Below, in pieces: positions 36,501-45,164 of a DNA stretch of 64,000 nucleotides (the stretch's first letter is position 1; the number at the start of each line of letters is the position of its first letter). The notes beneath the pieces were generated by a model. It was not told the DNA's origin and ran no database searches. It saw only the letters and a program-made list of their open reading frames with translations. A program made the translations under genes and the position numbers. This stretch comes from CAKRJP01 sp963658085 (lineage in GTDB: Bacteria; Bacillota; Clostridia; Lachnospirales; Lachnospiraceae), in NCBI GenBank assembly GCA_963658085.1, contig CAVKOU010000002.1, forward strand, positions 1 through 64,000, read 5' to 3'.

Positions 36501-39126
36501 TGATGGAAAAACAACAAAGACTGCAACGCTACAAGAAGGAGTTACTGATACGGCTACCCTGACTGTTCAAAAGAATGGTGGTAAGGTAAGCATTACATCA
36601 GACCCAACAGATGTAACTATAAAAGAAGGCAATCAAGCTACCTTTACTGTAAGTGCTGAACCTGGATATGAAGGAGATCTTCTGACTTATCAGTGGCAGA
36701 TGGCTGAGAAGGATTCCAAAGAATTTACCAATATTGAAGGTGCAACAGATGCTACCTATACCGTGGAAAATGCAACGGAAGAAGGACAAAACGGTACACA
36801 GTACAGATGTATTGTAACGGAAGTGGATGCTGATGGAAATGCCATTGACTGGGGAAAAGATACGGGAGATGGTTCTAAGACTTCTAAGGCTGCGACACTT
36901 ACCGTGACGAAAGAAATTCTTTATAAGGTAACTGTTGAGGGAGGAACTTTGGAAGATGGCTCTACTTCAGGCTCCTTTATGGCGGGAACGACTGTTACTA
37001 TTAATGCTGCGGTTGTGGAGGACCAACGTTTTGTGGGTTGGACCTGTGATAATGACCAGGTAAAGCTTAAAGACAAAACAAGTGAGACCACTTCTTTTGA
37101 GATGCCAAAGTTTGAAAAAGAAGATACCGAATTTACGATTACAGCGAACTATAAACCTGCCTACGGAATTACTATTACCAAAGAGCCGGAGAATGCTGCA
37201 GTAGCTGAGGGTAAACCTGCTGAATTCTCCGTGGAGGCTACTACGACCTCCGATGAATATACAATGCTTTATGAGTGGCAGGCAAATTATCATAACGACA
37301 AGGGTTGGCAGACCGTGCAGAATGCAAGAGAAAACGGAACTAGTTATACCGTTAAAAAGGCTACCAAGGAATTGTCCGGATCTACCTTTAGGTGCGTGAT
37401 CACTTTGAAGGAGGATTCCAAGACTACAGTTACCACCCAAGAGGTTGTATTAAATGTAGATGGTGAGGATTATACTGTTACGGTAAATGGCGGTACTGCA
37501 ACCCCAGAGTCCTGCAAGGCAGGGGATACTGTTACCATCAAGGCAGATGATGCTGAGGAAGGTAAGGTATTCAAGCAATGGAAGGTTGTGGAAGGTAGTG
37601 TAAACTTGGGAGATACTACCAGTGCAGAGACCAGCTTCATTATGCCGGATAGCGATGTAGAACTGACCGCTGAGTACAAGGAAGAAAATCCGATTCAGAT
37701 TACTACCCAGCCGGAGAGTGTTTCTACTCCGGAGGGCGGAAGTGTTACCTTTACAGTGGCAGCTACTTCTTCCCATGAGTTGCGTTATCAGTGGCAGGAA
37801 GATAAGGGAGATGGAAAAGGCTTCCAGAATGTGGGAAATGAAGAAAGCTATACGATTTCAAGTGTGGCATCTAGCTTAAATGGAGCCAGATACCAATGTG
37901 TCATCAGCGCTGCGGATGATGAGGAACTTACGGTTACAAGTTCAGAGGCAGTGCTTACGGTTACCGCATCTACTTATACCATTAAAGTTAATAACGGAAC
38001 GGGAAGTGCCACAGAGAGTGTTGCCGGTGAAGTGATTACCGTCACGGCAAATGATGCCCCGGAGGGACAGGAATTTGAAAAATGGGTAGTGGTGAAGGGC
38101 AAGGCAAATCTTGCCGATGTTTCTTCTAAAGAGACTACATTTACCATGCCGGCAGCAAATGTTGAGTTGGATGTTAAGTATCGAAATCAGATTGGAGCTC
38201 CAACCATCAGCAAGCAGCCGGAGAGTGTTACGGTATTTGCAGGTTCCAGCACCAACTTTACAGTGGAAGCAACCGGAGATGAGTTGAGTTACCAGTGGCA
38301 GGTAGACAAGGGAGATGGCTCTGAATATCAGGATATCTCAGGAGCTACCACAGCAACCTATCGTGTCTACACAGAAGATTGCTCCATGAATGGATACAAG
38401 TACCAGTGTGTAGTCAGCAATCGGGCAGGATCTGTTACCTCTGATGCAGTGGCCTTAACGGTAACTTACAAGATTACCCAGGGAGCAGGTGCTTCTTGGC
38501 AGAAGAATAGCAACAACGGCCTGACCTTTAAGGGCAGCGGCGCCTATGACAAGTTCCAGTCTGTAAAGGTAGACGGGGAGAGACTTAGCGGAAGTAATTA
38601 CACGAAGAACGCAGATCCTACGGTAATTAATCTGTCAGCTACTTATTTGCAGACACTCACCAACGGAACTCATACCATCACCATCGTGTGGGAGGATGGA
38701 ACAGCAGAGGCAGAATTTTCTATTGGAGGCACAGCTACCAGTAGCTCATCCGCAACAGCCTCAAGTAGTGGAAGCCGCAAGAACAATACATCTTCAGGAA
38801 CAACCGGTTCTACTTCTGATCAGGAAAAAACAACCGGTACAGACGAAACAAAAGAAACAGGAACTACGGATATGCCGATTGTCAATAAGAGCAAGAGCAG
38901 TAGTGACGATGGTACCGGTACCACAAAGAGCACCACAAATTCCAATAAGGGAAGCAGTAGATCGGCAAAAATCATAGGAGAGGGAACTTCATCTGGATCA
39001 AGTCTTTTGAATCGATATGCAGCTATCATTTCTTTGATGGTAGTGGGAGGCTGTGGAATCGGTGGAGCAGCGACTTTCGTTATTCGCAGAATCATCCGCA
39101 GAAAAGACGAGGATGAAATGTTCTAA
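33517..39126 (+). CDS. Large multi-domain surface protein with Ig-like and InlB-type repeats
   Basis: An 1869-residue exported protein. Signal peptide about residues 1-36. Residues about 60-290 resemble the DUF6273-type domain (PIKFQVINSVW, LLLDCMSVLG). A chitobiase-like beta domain (IYYTLDGDDPTTESEKYD) lies near 740. Ig-like domains, recognisable by YQWQ...YRC/YQC, start near 900, 1025, 1218, 1392 and 1560. They alternate with divergent InlB-type repeats (YTVTVNGG...F..W.V...TSAETSFIMP) near 806, 1138, 1318 and 1486. A Ser/Thr linker (about 1735-1825) precedes one membrane span (about 1833-1855) and a basic tail RRIIRRKDEDEMF, so it is membrane- rather than sortase-anchored. Likely adhesin or envelope structural protein; any tie to the CIS downstream is unproven. 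Confidence 0.8.
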   Translation: MKKRALKRKRIRLLLSCILVMGLAIGAGYGLKVRASDNQTVKKDTTNTGLGTSDMSVTWDDNEYLKKKYKGNNRPNQHFFRSYVYLGKETPIKFQVINSVWATDDDLETNLQVKNALLLDCMSVLGTSVYENQGTTVIDKLNGSHFYTNSLTDTEKNAILKRTISGTNKTETISLPWDWLMSIRDNELIKALAQKDEAYWIRGYEYYGDGKIKGEKNPIGYVDTDGSYKSVSDAALKTTKSGISPSFLLDKSKILFSTYVEADIHEKGKEEKQLKVNNNEYWLYTNGSYKLTLIDDKLEAKVADGKSVTMDSDNTISVPYTITDNTGDSRDDVVSLLVTNGERDKAGSSIVSYQYQSVETTSGTANFTWDQNWNDNYYNGTYHAYLIAEKQSNDYSTDAASKPVELTITKKLSSVDVTFYAPMRDSTNWKSYADSMTIGNLLDNSDYKKFEITGFNGKSISELGSDDELKNLLKFDGFYCKDLSQKADFNTKYTMALGLKIDNDTMDKKVNKYSFADKVTINLKIVTSDDQTESKVEPIVVNVKNDGTVTVYDDTKEVKQNNTTDKIYFNFDFKTRKAKILSIVSPLQSDSPKEVAYASKFDGIAKQLDSEATVVVESITGDPSSESGSEEGSTKYIYKETEVKVPVTWGGTNNDEFEQGSYEFVAWGDLASPKGKDYDINKQNAYVSVKMGEKQTLSAPVFFLNDNKDVIDSSTDAPGESANIKLKVWNGEKEDTEASIYYTLDGDDPTTESEKYDPKTGIELSEGTYEKLQSDDEVTITLKAMAIRDDWNDSGVSTVTITFTKKYEVTATDATIKDRTEETPVEGQDENTHIYKIRLGTTITLDPVDKGSEGKVFSRWNIGGVKQSLKDNQYTTDSKDADKGTSTIKIKSVYKALDAPTITTGPEDKTVIDAKEGETATFSVNVTSPSEEYQDSLSYQWQKKKVGDADFVDLKDSEGTVTPDEDNCGSTLKIENIDYSQNGDQYRCVVTYTEIDGKTTKTATLQEGVTDTATLTVQKNGGKVSITSDPTDVTIKEGNQATFTVSAEPGYEGDLLTYQWQMAEKDSKEFTNIEGATDATYTVENATEEGQNGTQYRCIVTEVDADGNAIDWGKDTGDGSKTSKAATLTVTKEILYKVTVEGGTLEDGSTSGSFMAGTTVTINAAVVEDQRFVGWTCDNDQVKLKDKTSETTSFEMPKFEKEDTEFTITANYKPAYGITITKEPENAAVAEGKPAEFSVEATTTSDEYTMLYEWQANYHNDKGWQTVQNARENGTSYTVKKATKELSGSTFRCVITLKEDSKTTVTTQEVVLNVDGEDYTVTVNGGTATPESCKAGDTVTIKADDAEEGKVFKQWKVVEGSVNLGDTTSAETSFIMPDSDVELTAEYKEENPIQITTQPESVSTPEGGSVTFTVAATSSHELRYQWQEDKGDGKGFQNVGNEESYTISSVASSLNGARYQCVISAADDEELTVTSSEAVLTVTASTYTIKVNNGTGSATESVAGEVITVTANDAPEGQEFEKWVVVKGKANLADVSSKETTFTMPAANVELDVKYRNQIGAPTISKQPESVTVFAGSSTNFTVEATGDELSYQWQVDKGDGSEYQDISGATTATYRVYTEDCSMNGYKYQCVVSNRAGSVTSDAVALTVTYKITQGAGASWQKNSNNGLTFKGSGAYDKFQSVKVDGERLSGSNYTKNADPTVINLSATYLQTLTNGTHTITIVWEDGTAEAEFSIGGTATSSSSATASSSGSRKNNTSSGTTGSTSDQEKTTGTDETKETGTTDMPIVNKSKSSSDDGTGTTKSTTNSNKGSSRSAKIIGEGTSSGSSLLNRYAAIISLMVVGGCGIGGAATFVIRRIIRRKDEDEMF

Positions 39127-39184
39127 AAAAAGAAGATGAGATTTTAAGAAATAGGATATGCTTTAAAAAGAATAAGAGACCACC

Positions 39185-39221
39185 AAAAAAGGTAGGAGCC
39201 AAATGGTTCCTACCTTTTTTG
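39185..39221 (+). terminator. Bidirectional terminator between convergent units
   Basis: AAAAAAGGTAGGAGCC and GGTTCCTACCTTTTTT form a near-perfect stem with A-run and T-run flanks, so it works for the surface-protein gene (plus) and the small ORF/HATPase unit (minus). Confidence 0.9.
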
Positions 39222-39254
39222 AAATCATACAAAATCTGAAATCATACAAATTTT

Positions 39255-39401
39255 TTAAAACAAAGAATTAAAAAGATTCATCAGTTCTGACTGATAGGTG
39301 CTTAGGCTTAAGTCCCCCTGAAGATAACTGTAGGCCACAGCGCCGGCGCCAACTGCTAAATACAGCAGCAGGAAGAAGATATAAACAGGTTTTCTACTCA
39401 T
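39255..39401 (-). CDS. 48-residue single-span membrane peptide
   Basis: A short minus-strand frame 17 bp downstream of the HATPase gene, with AAGGAGG 9 nt before its ATG. It encodes a short basic start (MSRKP), a hydrophobic helix (VYIFFLLLYLAVGAGAVAYS) and a polar tail (YLQGDLSLSTYQSELMNLFN). The SD, spacing and topology make translation likely. It is probably co-expressed with the HATPase and may form part of its membrane complex; function unknown. Confidence 0.65.
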   Translation of the reverse strand: MSRKPVYIFFLLLYLAVGAGAVAYSYLQGDLSLSTYQSELMNLFNSLF

Positions 39402-39418
39402 AGATCAAGTCCTCCTTC

Positions 39419-40345
39419 CTAAGAGTTGATGGGAAGCTGAATGTAAATTCCCATACCATTTGCACTGTGTGCGTAAATCGTTCCGTCATAGTGTTCTACA
39501 ATTGCTTTTACCTGGGCGAGACCAAGGCCGTTGCCACTGACACGGTTGGATCCCTGGAAATTTAAATCAAAGATATTTGGCAATTCCTGTTCGGGAAGAC
39601 CAAGACCGTCGTCTTTAAAAGCAATAAAGATATTGGTGCCTACATTGGAAATGGTAATCACGAGAGTTCCATTTCGTTTCATATATTTGATAGAATTGTC
39701 GATGATATTTCGAATCATCAAACTGATATAGCGCTTGTCTGCCTGATAGAGAATAGAAGACGATGAGGTGGAAAGCTCCAAACGAACTCCGGCAGTTGCA
39801 CATGGCCCTTGCAGTTGATTTACAATTCTCTGGCTTAAGGCGATGAGATCTAAGTCTTCTACATATTCCTCTTTCGGAAGGATGCTGGCTGCAACCTTTG
39901 GATTCAGGGATTCTACGGATTTTAGTTCTGCCTCTGCAAGAAGCTGTGTCAGAGTGCTAACCTGATTGCTGGATTTATCAAGCTCTCCGGAGAGCTGCTC
40001 GTTTTCATAAGAAAGCTGCTCTTTCTCCTTGCGAAGTTTGGAGATTAAGGAATTGTCATGTTCGATCAAATCCATCGCTGTAGGGGCGGAGTGGGGCTCT
40101 ATGTCTTCGCCTGAAGAACATGACCTCTGGGCTAAAAGTCCTTTGCGGCAAGACAGCAAGTTTAATGGTAGCAGGCACCCCTGAAGGGTGACAAAAATAA
40201 CGGATAGTAGGAAGTTTTCTTTTAGTATGCATGCCATAGCGGCAAGGAAACTAAGAAAGGTGATGAGTAGCAGAGCTGCTTCCTGAAAGCGAATTCTATC
40301 TCGCGGGTTTTTTTGGTTTTTTTTCTCTGTATCAACAATATCCAT
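39419..40345 (-). CDS. Membrane HATPase (histidine-kinase-like) protein without clear DHp domain
   Basis: A 308-residue protein with two membrane helices (about residues 22-42 and 44-62), a coiled coil (about 90-150) and a GHKL ATPase domain with N-box NIIDNSIKYMKRNG, G1 DDGLGLPE, F-box region NIFDLNF and G2 GNGLGLAQVKAIVEHYDG. I see no H-box (such as HELRTP) between coiled coil and N-box, and no response regulator adjacent. It may be a degenerate kinase, or a GHKL protein acting like an anti-sigma kinase. It is divergent from a SpoIIE-type phosphatase, the usual partner of RsbW-like GHKL kinases, and upstream of a 48-residue membrane peptide. Confidence 0.8.
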   Translation of the reverse strand: MDIVDTEKKNQKNPRDRIRFQEAALLLITFLSFLAAMACILKENFLLSVIFVTLQGCLLPLNLLSCRKGLLAQRSCSSGEDIEPHSAPTAMDLIEHDNSLISKLRKEKEQLSYENEQLSGELDKSSNQVSTLTQLLAEAELKSVESLNPKVAASILPKEEYVEDLDLIALSQRIVNQLQGPCATAGVRLELSTSSSSILYQADKRYISLMIRNIIDNSIKYMKRNGTLVITISNVGTNIFIAFKDDGLGLPEQELPNIFDLNFQGSNRVSGNGLGLAQVKAIVEHYDGTIYAHSANGMGIYIQLPINS

Positions 40346-40504
40346 AATTTGTTTGTAACTCCTTAAAAATCAATACATTTACAGTTAAAAATAGTGTAAA
40401 ATATCCACGAGAATATTGTCAAGGAAAAGAAAATAATAAATATTTGAAAAAGAAGTTTACTTATTGAGTATGGAGTCGTATAAAAGAGTAGGGAGAATTC
40501 TACA

Positions 40505-42277
40505 GTGAAAGAAGAAAAGAAAAGTAAAGAAGAAAAGAAAAAAAAGAATAAGAAGAACAATAATAAACGACGATCCATAAAGTACCGTATTGATCGAATT
40601 ATTGTTTCGGTTGCCCTCATTATGATGGTGGTGGCTATTATCGTCAGTACCAATCTTTATGCAACTCATTATATAACGGAAAGTCAGGCTTTAATAGCCT
40701 ACATGACAGAGGGTCTGAGTGAATCCATAGATCCGGATACCGTTGAAACTGTAAGGAATAAGGTGTTAAAGGTATATCGAGAATATTCTAAAACCTATGG
40801 AGATGACTTTACAAAAGACTATTCTGTAGATGGAGATAAGTATGAAGATTACTGGGATGAGATGGAGAGCATCATGCAGACGAAAGCATATAAGAAGCTT
40901 ACCGCTGCTATGGAAGAATATACCAAAGCTAATAAGAATTCGAAGATTTATATTACTTATCCAGATTATGACACAGATACTGATGCAGCCAATGAAATTT
41001 TTCTTGCAGATGTCACCTATGAGGATCACTATTGGGCGGGATCCTTTGGAGAGTCTCAAGTGGAGTATGGTTGGATCTATGAAACAACTGATTATGGCAA
41101 TTTCTATTATATAAAAGATCCTGCGTCAAACCTAAATATATACTATGGAACATGCACTGATATTGAGACAGAATCAGGGGAATATGTGGGTACCTTACAA
41201 GTTGTCATGTCACTGAAGAATGAACTGAAGATGTTTTCTTCCTATCTGTTACGGTTGATAGCTAACTTCGTCTGTGCGACGCTTGTGATACTTTTGGCTG
41301 TCAGATTAATCATTGACCATAAGATTATTAAGCCGATCAAGGTAATAGATGAAGCTGCCTCTTCCTTTGTGAAGAATAACCGACATCAGGAGGGAGACGG
41401 ACTTTTAGAGGTGCCGGATCTTAACATCACTACCCAGGATGAGCTTCAGACTCTGGCAGAATCTATCGAACAGATGGGGCAAGATATTAATACTTACATG
41501 ACCAATCTTAAATGTATCACGGCGGAGAAGGAACGTATCGGAGTGGAGCTTGCCATGGCAAAAGAGATCCAGGAGGGCATGATTCCGAGAAACTTTCCGG
41601 TATTTCCCGATCGTACAGAATTTGACATTTACGGCAGCATGGCTCCGGCGAAAGAAGTAGGAGGCGATCTGTATGATTTCTTCTTGATCGATGAGGACCA
41701 TTTGGCTCTGGTGATTGCGGATGTTTCAGGAAAGGGAATTCCGGCAGCCCTCTTTATGATGGTGACCAAGTTCTTGGTCAAGAACACTGCGGAGAGTTGT
41801 GTGGGACCGGGAGCAGTATTTGAATCCGTTAACCATCACCTCTGTGAGAATAATGAGGCGAATATGTTTGTAACTGCCTGGATGGGAGTTCTTACTATTT
41901 CTACCGGAAAGATGGTATGTGCCAATGCAGGACACGAATATCCGGCAATCTGTCGTAAGGACGGATCTTATGAACTTTTTAAGGACAAACATGGATTTGT
42001 CCTGGCAGGAATGGATGGAATTTGCTATGACGAGTATGAGCTGACCTTTAACCCGGGAGACAAGCTATTCGTATATACTGATGGAGTACCTGAAGCCACG
42101 AATGCAAAAGAAGAATTTTTCGGAATGGACCGTATGGTAGAAGTGTTAAATAAGGTGTCGGTTCGGTCTTCGAAGGAACTTATAGAGCAGGTGGAACAGG
42201 GAATAGAAGAGTTCGTAGATGGTTCCGAGCAATACGATGATGTTACGATGTTGGCAGTAAGCTATATTGGAAAGTAG
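40505..42277 (+). CDS. Membrane SpoIIE/RsbU-type PP2C serine phosphatase
   Basis: A 590-residue sensor phosphatase. A Lys/Glu-rich cytoplasmic start precedes membrane span 1 (about residues 34-55), an extracellular sensor domain (about 56-245), span 2 (about 247-268), a HAMP-like linker (IIKPIKVIDEAASSF), a coiled coil with a PP2C-associated helix (ELAMAKEIQEGMIPRNFP), and the PP2C domain (about 373-590) with metal ligands in EVGGDLYDFF, IADVSGKGIPAALFM and the C-terminal YDDVTMLAVSY. Such phosphatases dephosphorylate STAS-type antagonists; no STAS gene is seen here. It starts with GTG at 40505 (GGGAG 9 nt upstream). It directly precedes the CIS locus on the same strand. Confidence 0.9.
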   Translation: MKEEKKSKEEKKKKNKKNNNKRRSIKYRIDRIIVSVALIMMVVAIIVSTNLYATHYITESQALIAYMTEGLSESIDPDTVETVRNKVLKVYREYSKTYGDDFTKDYSVDGDKYEDYWDEMESIMQTKAYKKLTAAMEEYTKANKNSKIYITYPDYDTDTDAANEIFLADVTYEDHYWAGSFGESQVEYGWIYETTDYGNFYYIKDPASNLNIYYGTCTDIETESGEYVGTLQVVMSLKNELKMFSSYLLRLIANFVCATLVILLAVRLIIDHKIIKPIKVIDEAASSFVKNNRHQEGDGLLEVPDLNITTQDELQTLAESIEQMGQDINTYMTNLKCITAEKERIGVELAMAKEIQEGMIPRNFPVFPDRTEFDIYGSMAPAKEVGGDLYDFFLIDEDHLALVIADVSGKGIPAALFMMVTKFLVKNTAESCVGPGAVFESVNHHLCENNEANMFVTAWMGVLTISTGKMVCANAGHEYPAICRKDGSYELFKDKHGFVLAGMDGICYDEYELTFNPGDKLFVYTDGVPEATNAKEEFFGMDRMVEVLNKVSVRSSKELIEQVEQGIEEFVDGSEQYDDVTMLAVSYIGK

Positions 42278-42413
42278 CAATTAGAAAAAAATATGGTATA
42301 ATAACCCATATGTGAAAAAATGTAAAAACAATCTAGGAACTATAAAAATGTGTTAAGATACAAAGTAACAATGTTTTAGCAGAAGCTTAAGATGAAAAGA
42401 GAGGGGCAAGCTG

Positions 42414-44306
42414 GTGAAGAGCAACGATTTATTATCATTTAGCAGAAACAGATACTACAAAGGAAAGATGCTGACATCCGCAGATTTTGAGGCGGAGCAG
42501 CTGTATATGAATAATAAGCGCCGTTTTGTGAACCGCACCATGTTGGGAGCTGGGATTGCATGTGGCCTGAATGTGATTAGTTTGGATGATTTATCCTTGA
42601 TGGTGGAAAGTGGAGCCGCTTTCGATGACATGGGAAGAGAGATTGTGGTCAACAGTTCTGTGGTTAAGAAATTATCCGCCATCACAGGATTTGAGAGCCT
42701 TACCACAAATGTGGCAAGCCTGTGTGTACGATACAAAGAGAAGGAAGAACAGCCGGTTTATTCTATTAACCGTCAGGACAGTGACAGAGAATTCGAGTAC
42801 AACCGAATCGAAGACGATTATGAGCTGGTATTGATGGATAGCGAAGCTTTCGGAGAAGAATTCGAGATGGAGACAGAATTCTATACCGGTGGAGTTTTGA
42901 TGGAAAGCCAGGATTATCAGGTGCGTTTTCGTATGCCGGCCAATGTGTGTACCGGTCACTATGTAAAGCTTGAGATCACGGCTGAAAAGTTAAGCGCACA
43001 GGAGGCTACTCTCTTTTACGAAGGTATTATTCAGACTCCTGTTATGACCACCACCGGTGGAAGTCAAGAATTGCCGGTTAGACTTGAAGGCGTAAAGCTT
43101 GAGAAAGGGGAGACCCTTACAAAGGAATATTGGATGTTGGCTCAGACAGAGGCATATGAGGATACCAGTATCATGGTAAAGGCGGGAAGTGCAAGAGCTA
43201 CTGTAAATCAGGTAGATTGCCCGGTTTCGCTGGGAACTACTTATAAGATCAATGTTGTAGACATGAAGCCAGAACTTTTGGCGGCCAGAGAGTCCAGCAG
43301 AGTAAGCTTGGAGCTTCGCACTTTGGGAGCCGGAAGAGGATTGATTCGTCTGGCAGATATTTCTCTGGTTCGTACAGATTCTGCTTACTTGATCGAGCAG
43401 GTAGATGATACTGTAAGAGAATATATTGAAACTCCAAGTGATGAGTTTAGACGTAAGGAATATACGGACTGCTTTTTTGCAAATTATCCATTTCTTACCC
43501 ACACAGGAGAGTCTGTTGGAGCAGTTCCTCACGTGAGCAACGTTAGGAGAGAACTTACCGAGGCACCAAAGATTGCCACAGGTATCGTAGAGATTCCGGT
43601 GGGGGATCATGCTAAGAGAGGCAGCATTTGCTACTCCGGTGAGGTGATGCATGGACTTGGATCCGGAAATGTTTATGTGGAAGTTGGATATGAGTTCTTG
43701 GAAGAAAATGTAATGCTTGGAACCAACGCCAAGACCACGATTTACGGTGATTTATCTTTATTTGATGAAGGCAATTTGAATGTTGCAGCCAAGACCGCTG
43801 TAAAGGTATATAACGACAAGGGAAGCTTCCAGGTAGCTCTTCAGTTAGAAGAAGATGTCAGCATGCTTGTACTTACCTATCGTTGGGTGGCAATCCGCTA
43901 CGACGCAGAACAGCCAAGCGAGGATCTGGATGTGAACAACATTCAGTCTATCAGTCTGGTAACTCCGACAGTGGTTATGGGAACCAGAGAGAATTATTAC
44001 TTCCAAGTGAAGTTCAACAATATGAAGGATTGTTCTATTTCTTACGAGCTTACAGAGCCGGGCAGTGGAGATATTTCCGCAGACGGTATTTATACTGCGC
44101 CTGGTAAGGAAGGTGTATACGAGATCCGTATTTACTGTACAGACAAGCCGTTGATCTGTACTTATGCATATGCAATTGTTAAGAAGAAGGCATCCGGAGA
44201 TTCTTCTTTGGAGAATAAGGTGGAAACACAGCCGGAAATTCCGGAGGAAACAAAGGAGGCAACCGATGCTCTTCCGAATATCGGACTTAAGAAAGGGTTG
44301 TTATGA
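42414..44306 (+). CDS. CIS-associated protein of the RYYxGxxLTxxDF type with Ig-like C-terminus
   Basis: A 630-residue protein with no signal peptide. Its N-terminus (about residues 10-50) carries NRYYKGKMLTSADFEAEQ and a following NRTMLGAGIACGLNV segment, a motif I recall from large proteins encoded in CIS/phage-tail-like loci (consensus R-Y-x-x-G-x-L-L-T-x-x-D-F...G-x-x-C-G-L-x-V). The middle is beta-rich. The C-terminus (about 509-590) is Ig-like with ADGIYTAPGKEGVYEI. It starts with GTG at 42414. It overlaps the next gene by 4 bp (ATGA). Likely a baseplate-peripheral or fibre-like component, or a structural adaptor; the exact role is unknown. Confidence 0.6.
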   Translation: MKSNDLLSFSRNRYYKGKMLTSADFEAEQLYMNNKRRFVNRTMLGAGIACGLNVISLDDLSLMVESGAAFDDMGREIVVNSSVVKKLSAITGFESLTTNVASLCVRYKEKEEQPVYSINRQDSDREFEYNRIEDDYELVLMDSEAFGEEFEMETEFYTGGVLMESQDYQVRFRMPANVCTGHYVKLEITAEKLSAQEATLFYEGIIQTPVMTTTGGSQELPVRLEGVKLEKGETLTKEYWMLAQTEAYEDTSIMVKAGSARATVNQVDCPVSLGTTYKINVVDMKPELLAARESSRVSLELRTLGAGRGLIRLADISLVRTDSAYLIEQVDDTVREYIETPSDEFRRKEYTDCFFANYPFLTHTGESVGAVPHVSNVRRELTEAPKIATGIVEIPVGDHAKRGSICYSGEVMHGLGSGNVYVEVGYEFLEENVMLGTNAKTTIYGDLSLFDEGNLNVAAKTAVKVYNDKGSFQVALQLEEDVSMLVLTYRWVAIRYDAEQPSEDLDVNNIQSISLVTPTVVMGTRENYYFQVKFNNMKDCSISYELTEPGSGDISADGIYTAPGKEGVYEIRIYCTDKPLICTYAYAIVKKKASGDSSLENKVETQPEIPEETKEATDALPNIGLKKGLL

Positions 44307-45145
44307 TATACCAATCAGATAGATTATCTTATCGTCCTGTCATGACGGTGTTTCGTGGAATGGTCAATGATGTTTTGATCTGTCGGGATGCCGGGACAAA
44401 CAGAAATACGTTTTATACCTTATGGGTTTTGAAAAATCACGAGACGGTGAAAAAGCTGATCCGGATTATGGAAGATTCCCCCAGAGGATATGAAAGTTGC
44501 CTGGATTTCTTTCAATATGAAAACCAGTACTGCGTAGTATTCCCTCATGTGAAGGAGCGTAAGCTGGATGTGTTCTATATGAGCTCCCAGTTTTCTTTGG
44601 AGAGATGTACCAGAATTTGTCAGAATCTGGTGTTGCAGTGCCTCCTTTCGGGACTTCCTTATCCGTTATTATATTTGGTATTAAAGCAAGAGCAGATTCA
44701 TCTTTTGAAAGATTATGATATTGCTCTTGGATACTGTCTGGATTTGATGGATCTGGATGAGAATATTGGGGAGAAGGATTGTGCGGCGGAATGTGCATTC
44801 CTAGCCAGGGAATTTCTGAAAGAAAAGGATATAAAAAAGAATATCAGCTACAAGCTTTTATCTAAGAAGATCCCAAGAGAAGGATATGACAGCCTGCAGG
44901 TTTTATACAGAGATTTGAAGGCTACCTCAGTGGCAGGAGCCCGCAGGAGTCTTGTTGAGAGGATCAAAATATGGTGGGATAATGAACAGGGAAGAATCTT
45001 TCGATTACTTCTTGTTATCTGTTTAATCCTTTTGATATTTGCAGGAATTTGTCTTGTATCCAGAATCTTTTTTGGAGACATTCCACTCCTTAGAATTTTT
45101 ACAAATCACTTTAAAGAGATTGGAACGGAATCCATGATCTCGTGA
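44303..45145 (+). CDS. Kinase-like (degenerate) single-span membrane protein
   Basis: A 280-residue protein translationally coupled to the upstream gene. The cytoplasmic part (about residues 1-225) has the look of a degenerate protein-kinase C-lobe: the stretch LPYPLLYLVLKQEQIHLL sits where HRDLKPENILL would be, and YDIALGYCLDL where the DFG segment would be, with catalytic Asp residues missing. A basic stretch then leads to one membrane span (about 232-255) and a short outside tail. Overall layout (pseudokinase then TM) recalls EssB/YukC of type VII secretion. This is fold-level inference by eye. Likely a membrane scaffold in the CIS-associated module. Confidence 0.5.
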   Translation: MIYQSDRLSYRPVMTVFRGMVNDVLICRDAGTNRNTFYTLWVLKNHETVKKLIRIMEDSPRGYESCLDFFQYENQYCVVFPHVKERKLDVFYMSSQFSLERCTRICQNLVLQCLLSGLPYPLLYLVLKQEQIHLLKDYDIALGYCLDLMDLDENIGEKDCAAECAFLAREFLKEKDIKKNISYKLLSKKIPREGYDSLQVLYRDLKATSVAGARRSLVERIKIWWDNEQGRIFRLLLVICLILLIFAGICLVSRIFFGDIPLLRIFTNHFKEIGTESMIS

Positions 45146-45164
45146 TTTTATAGAGGAAGAAGAT

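Noticed and set aside
42990..43652. 220-codon minus-strand frame opposite the RYYxGxxLTxxDF gene
   Set aside because: Antisense shadow; composition rich in Ser/Cys/Ile typical of reversed coding sequence, no SD.
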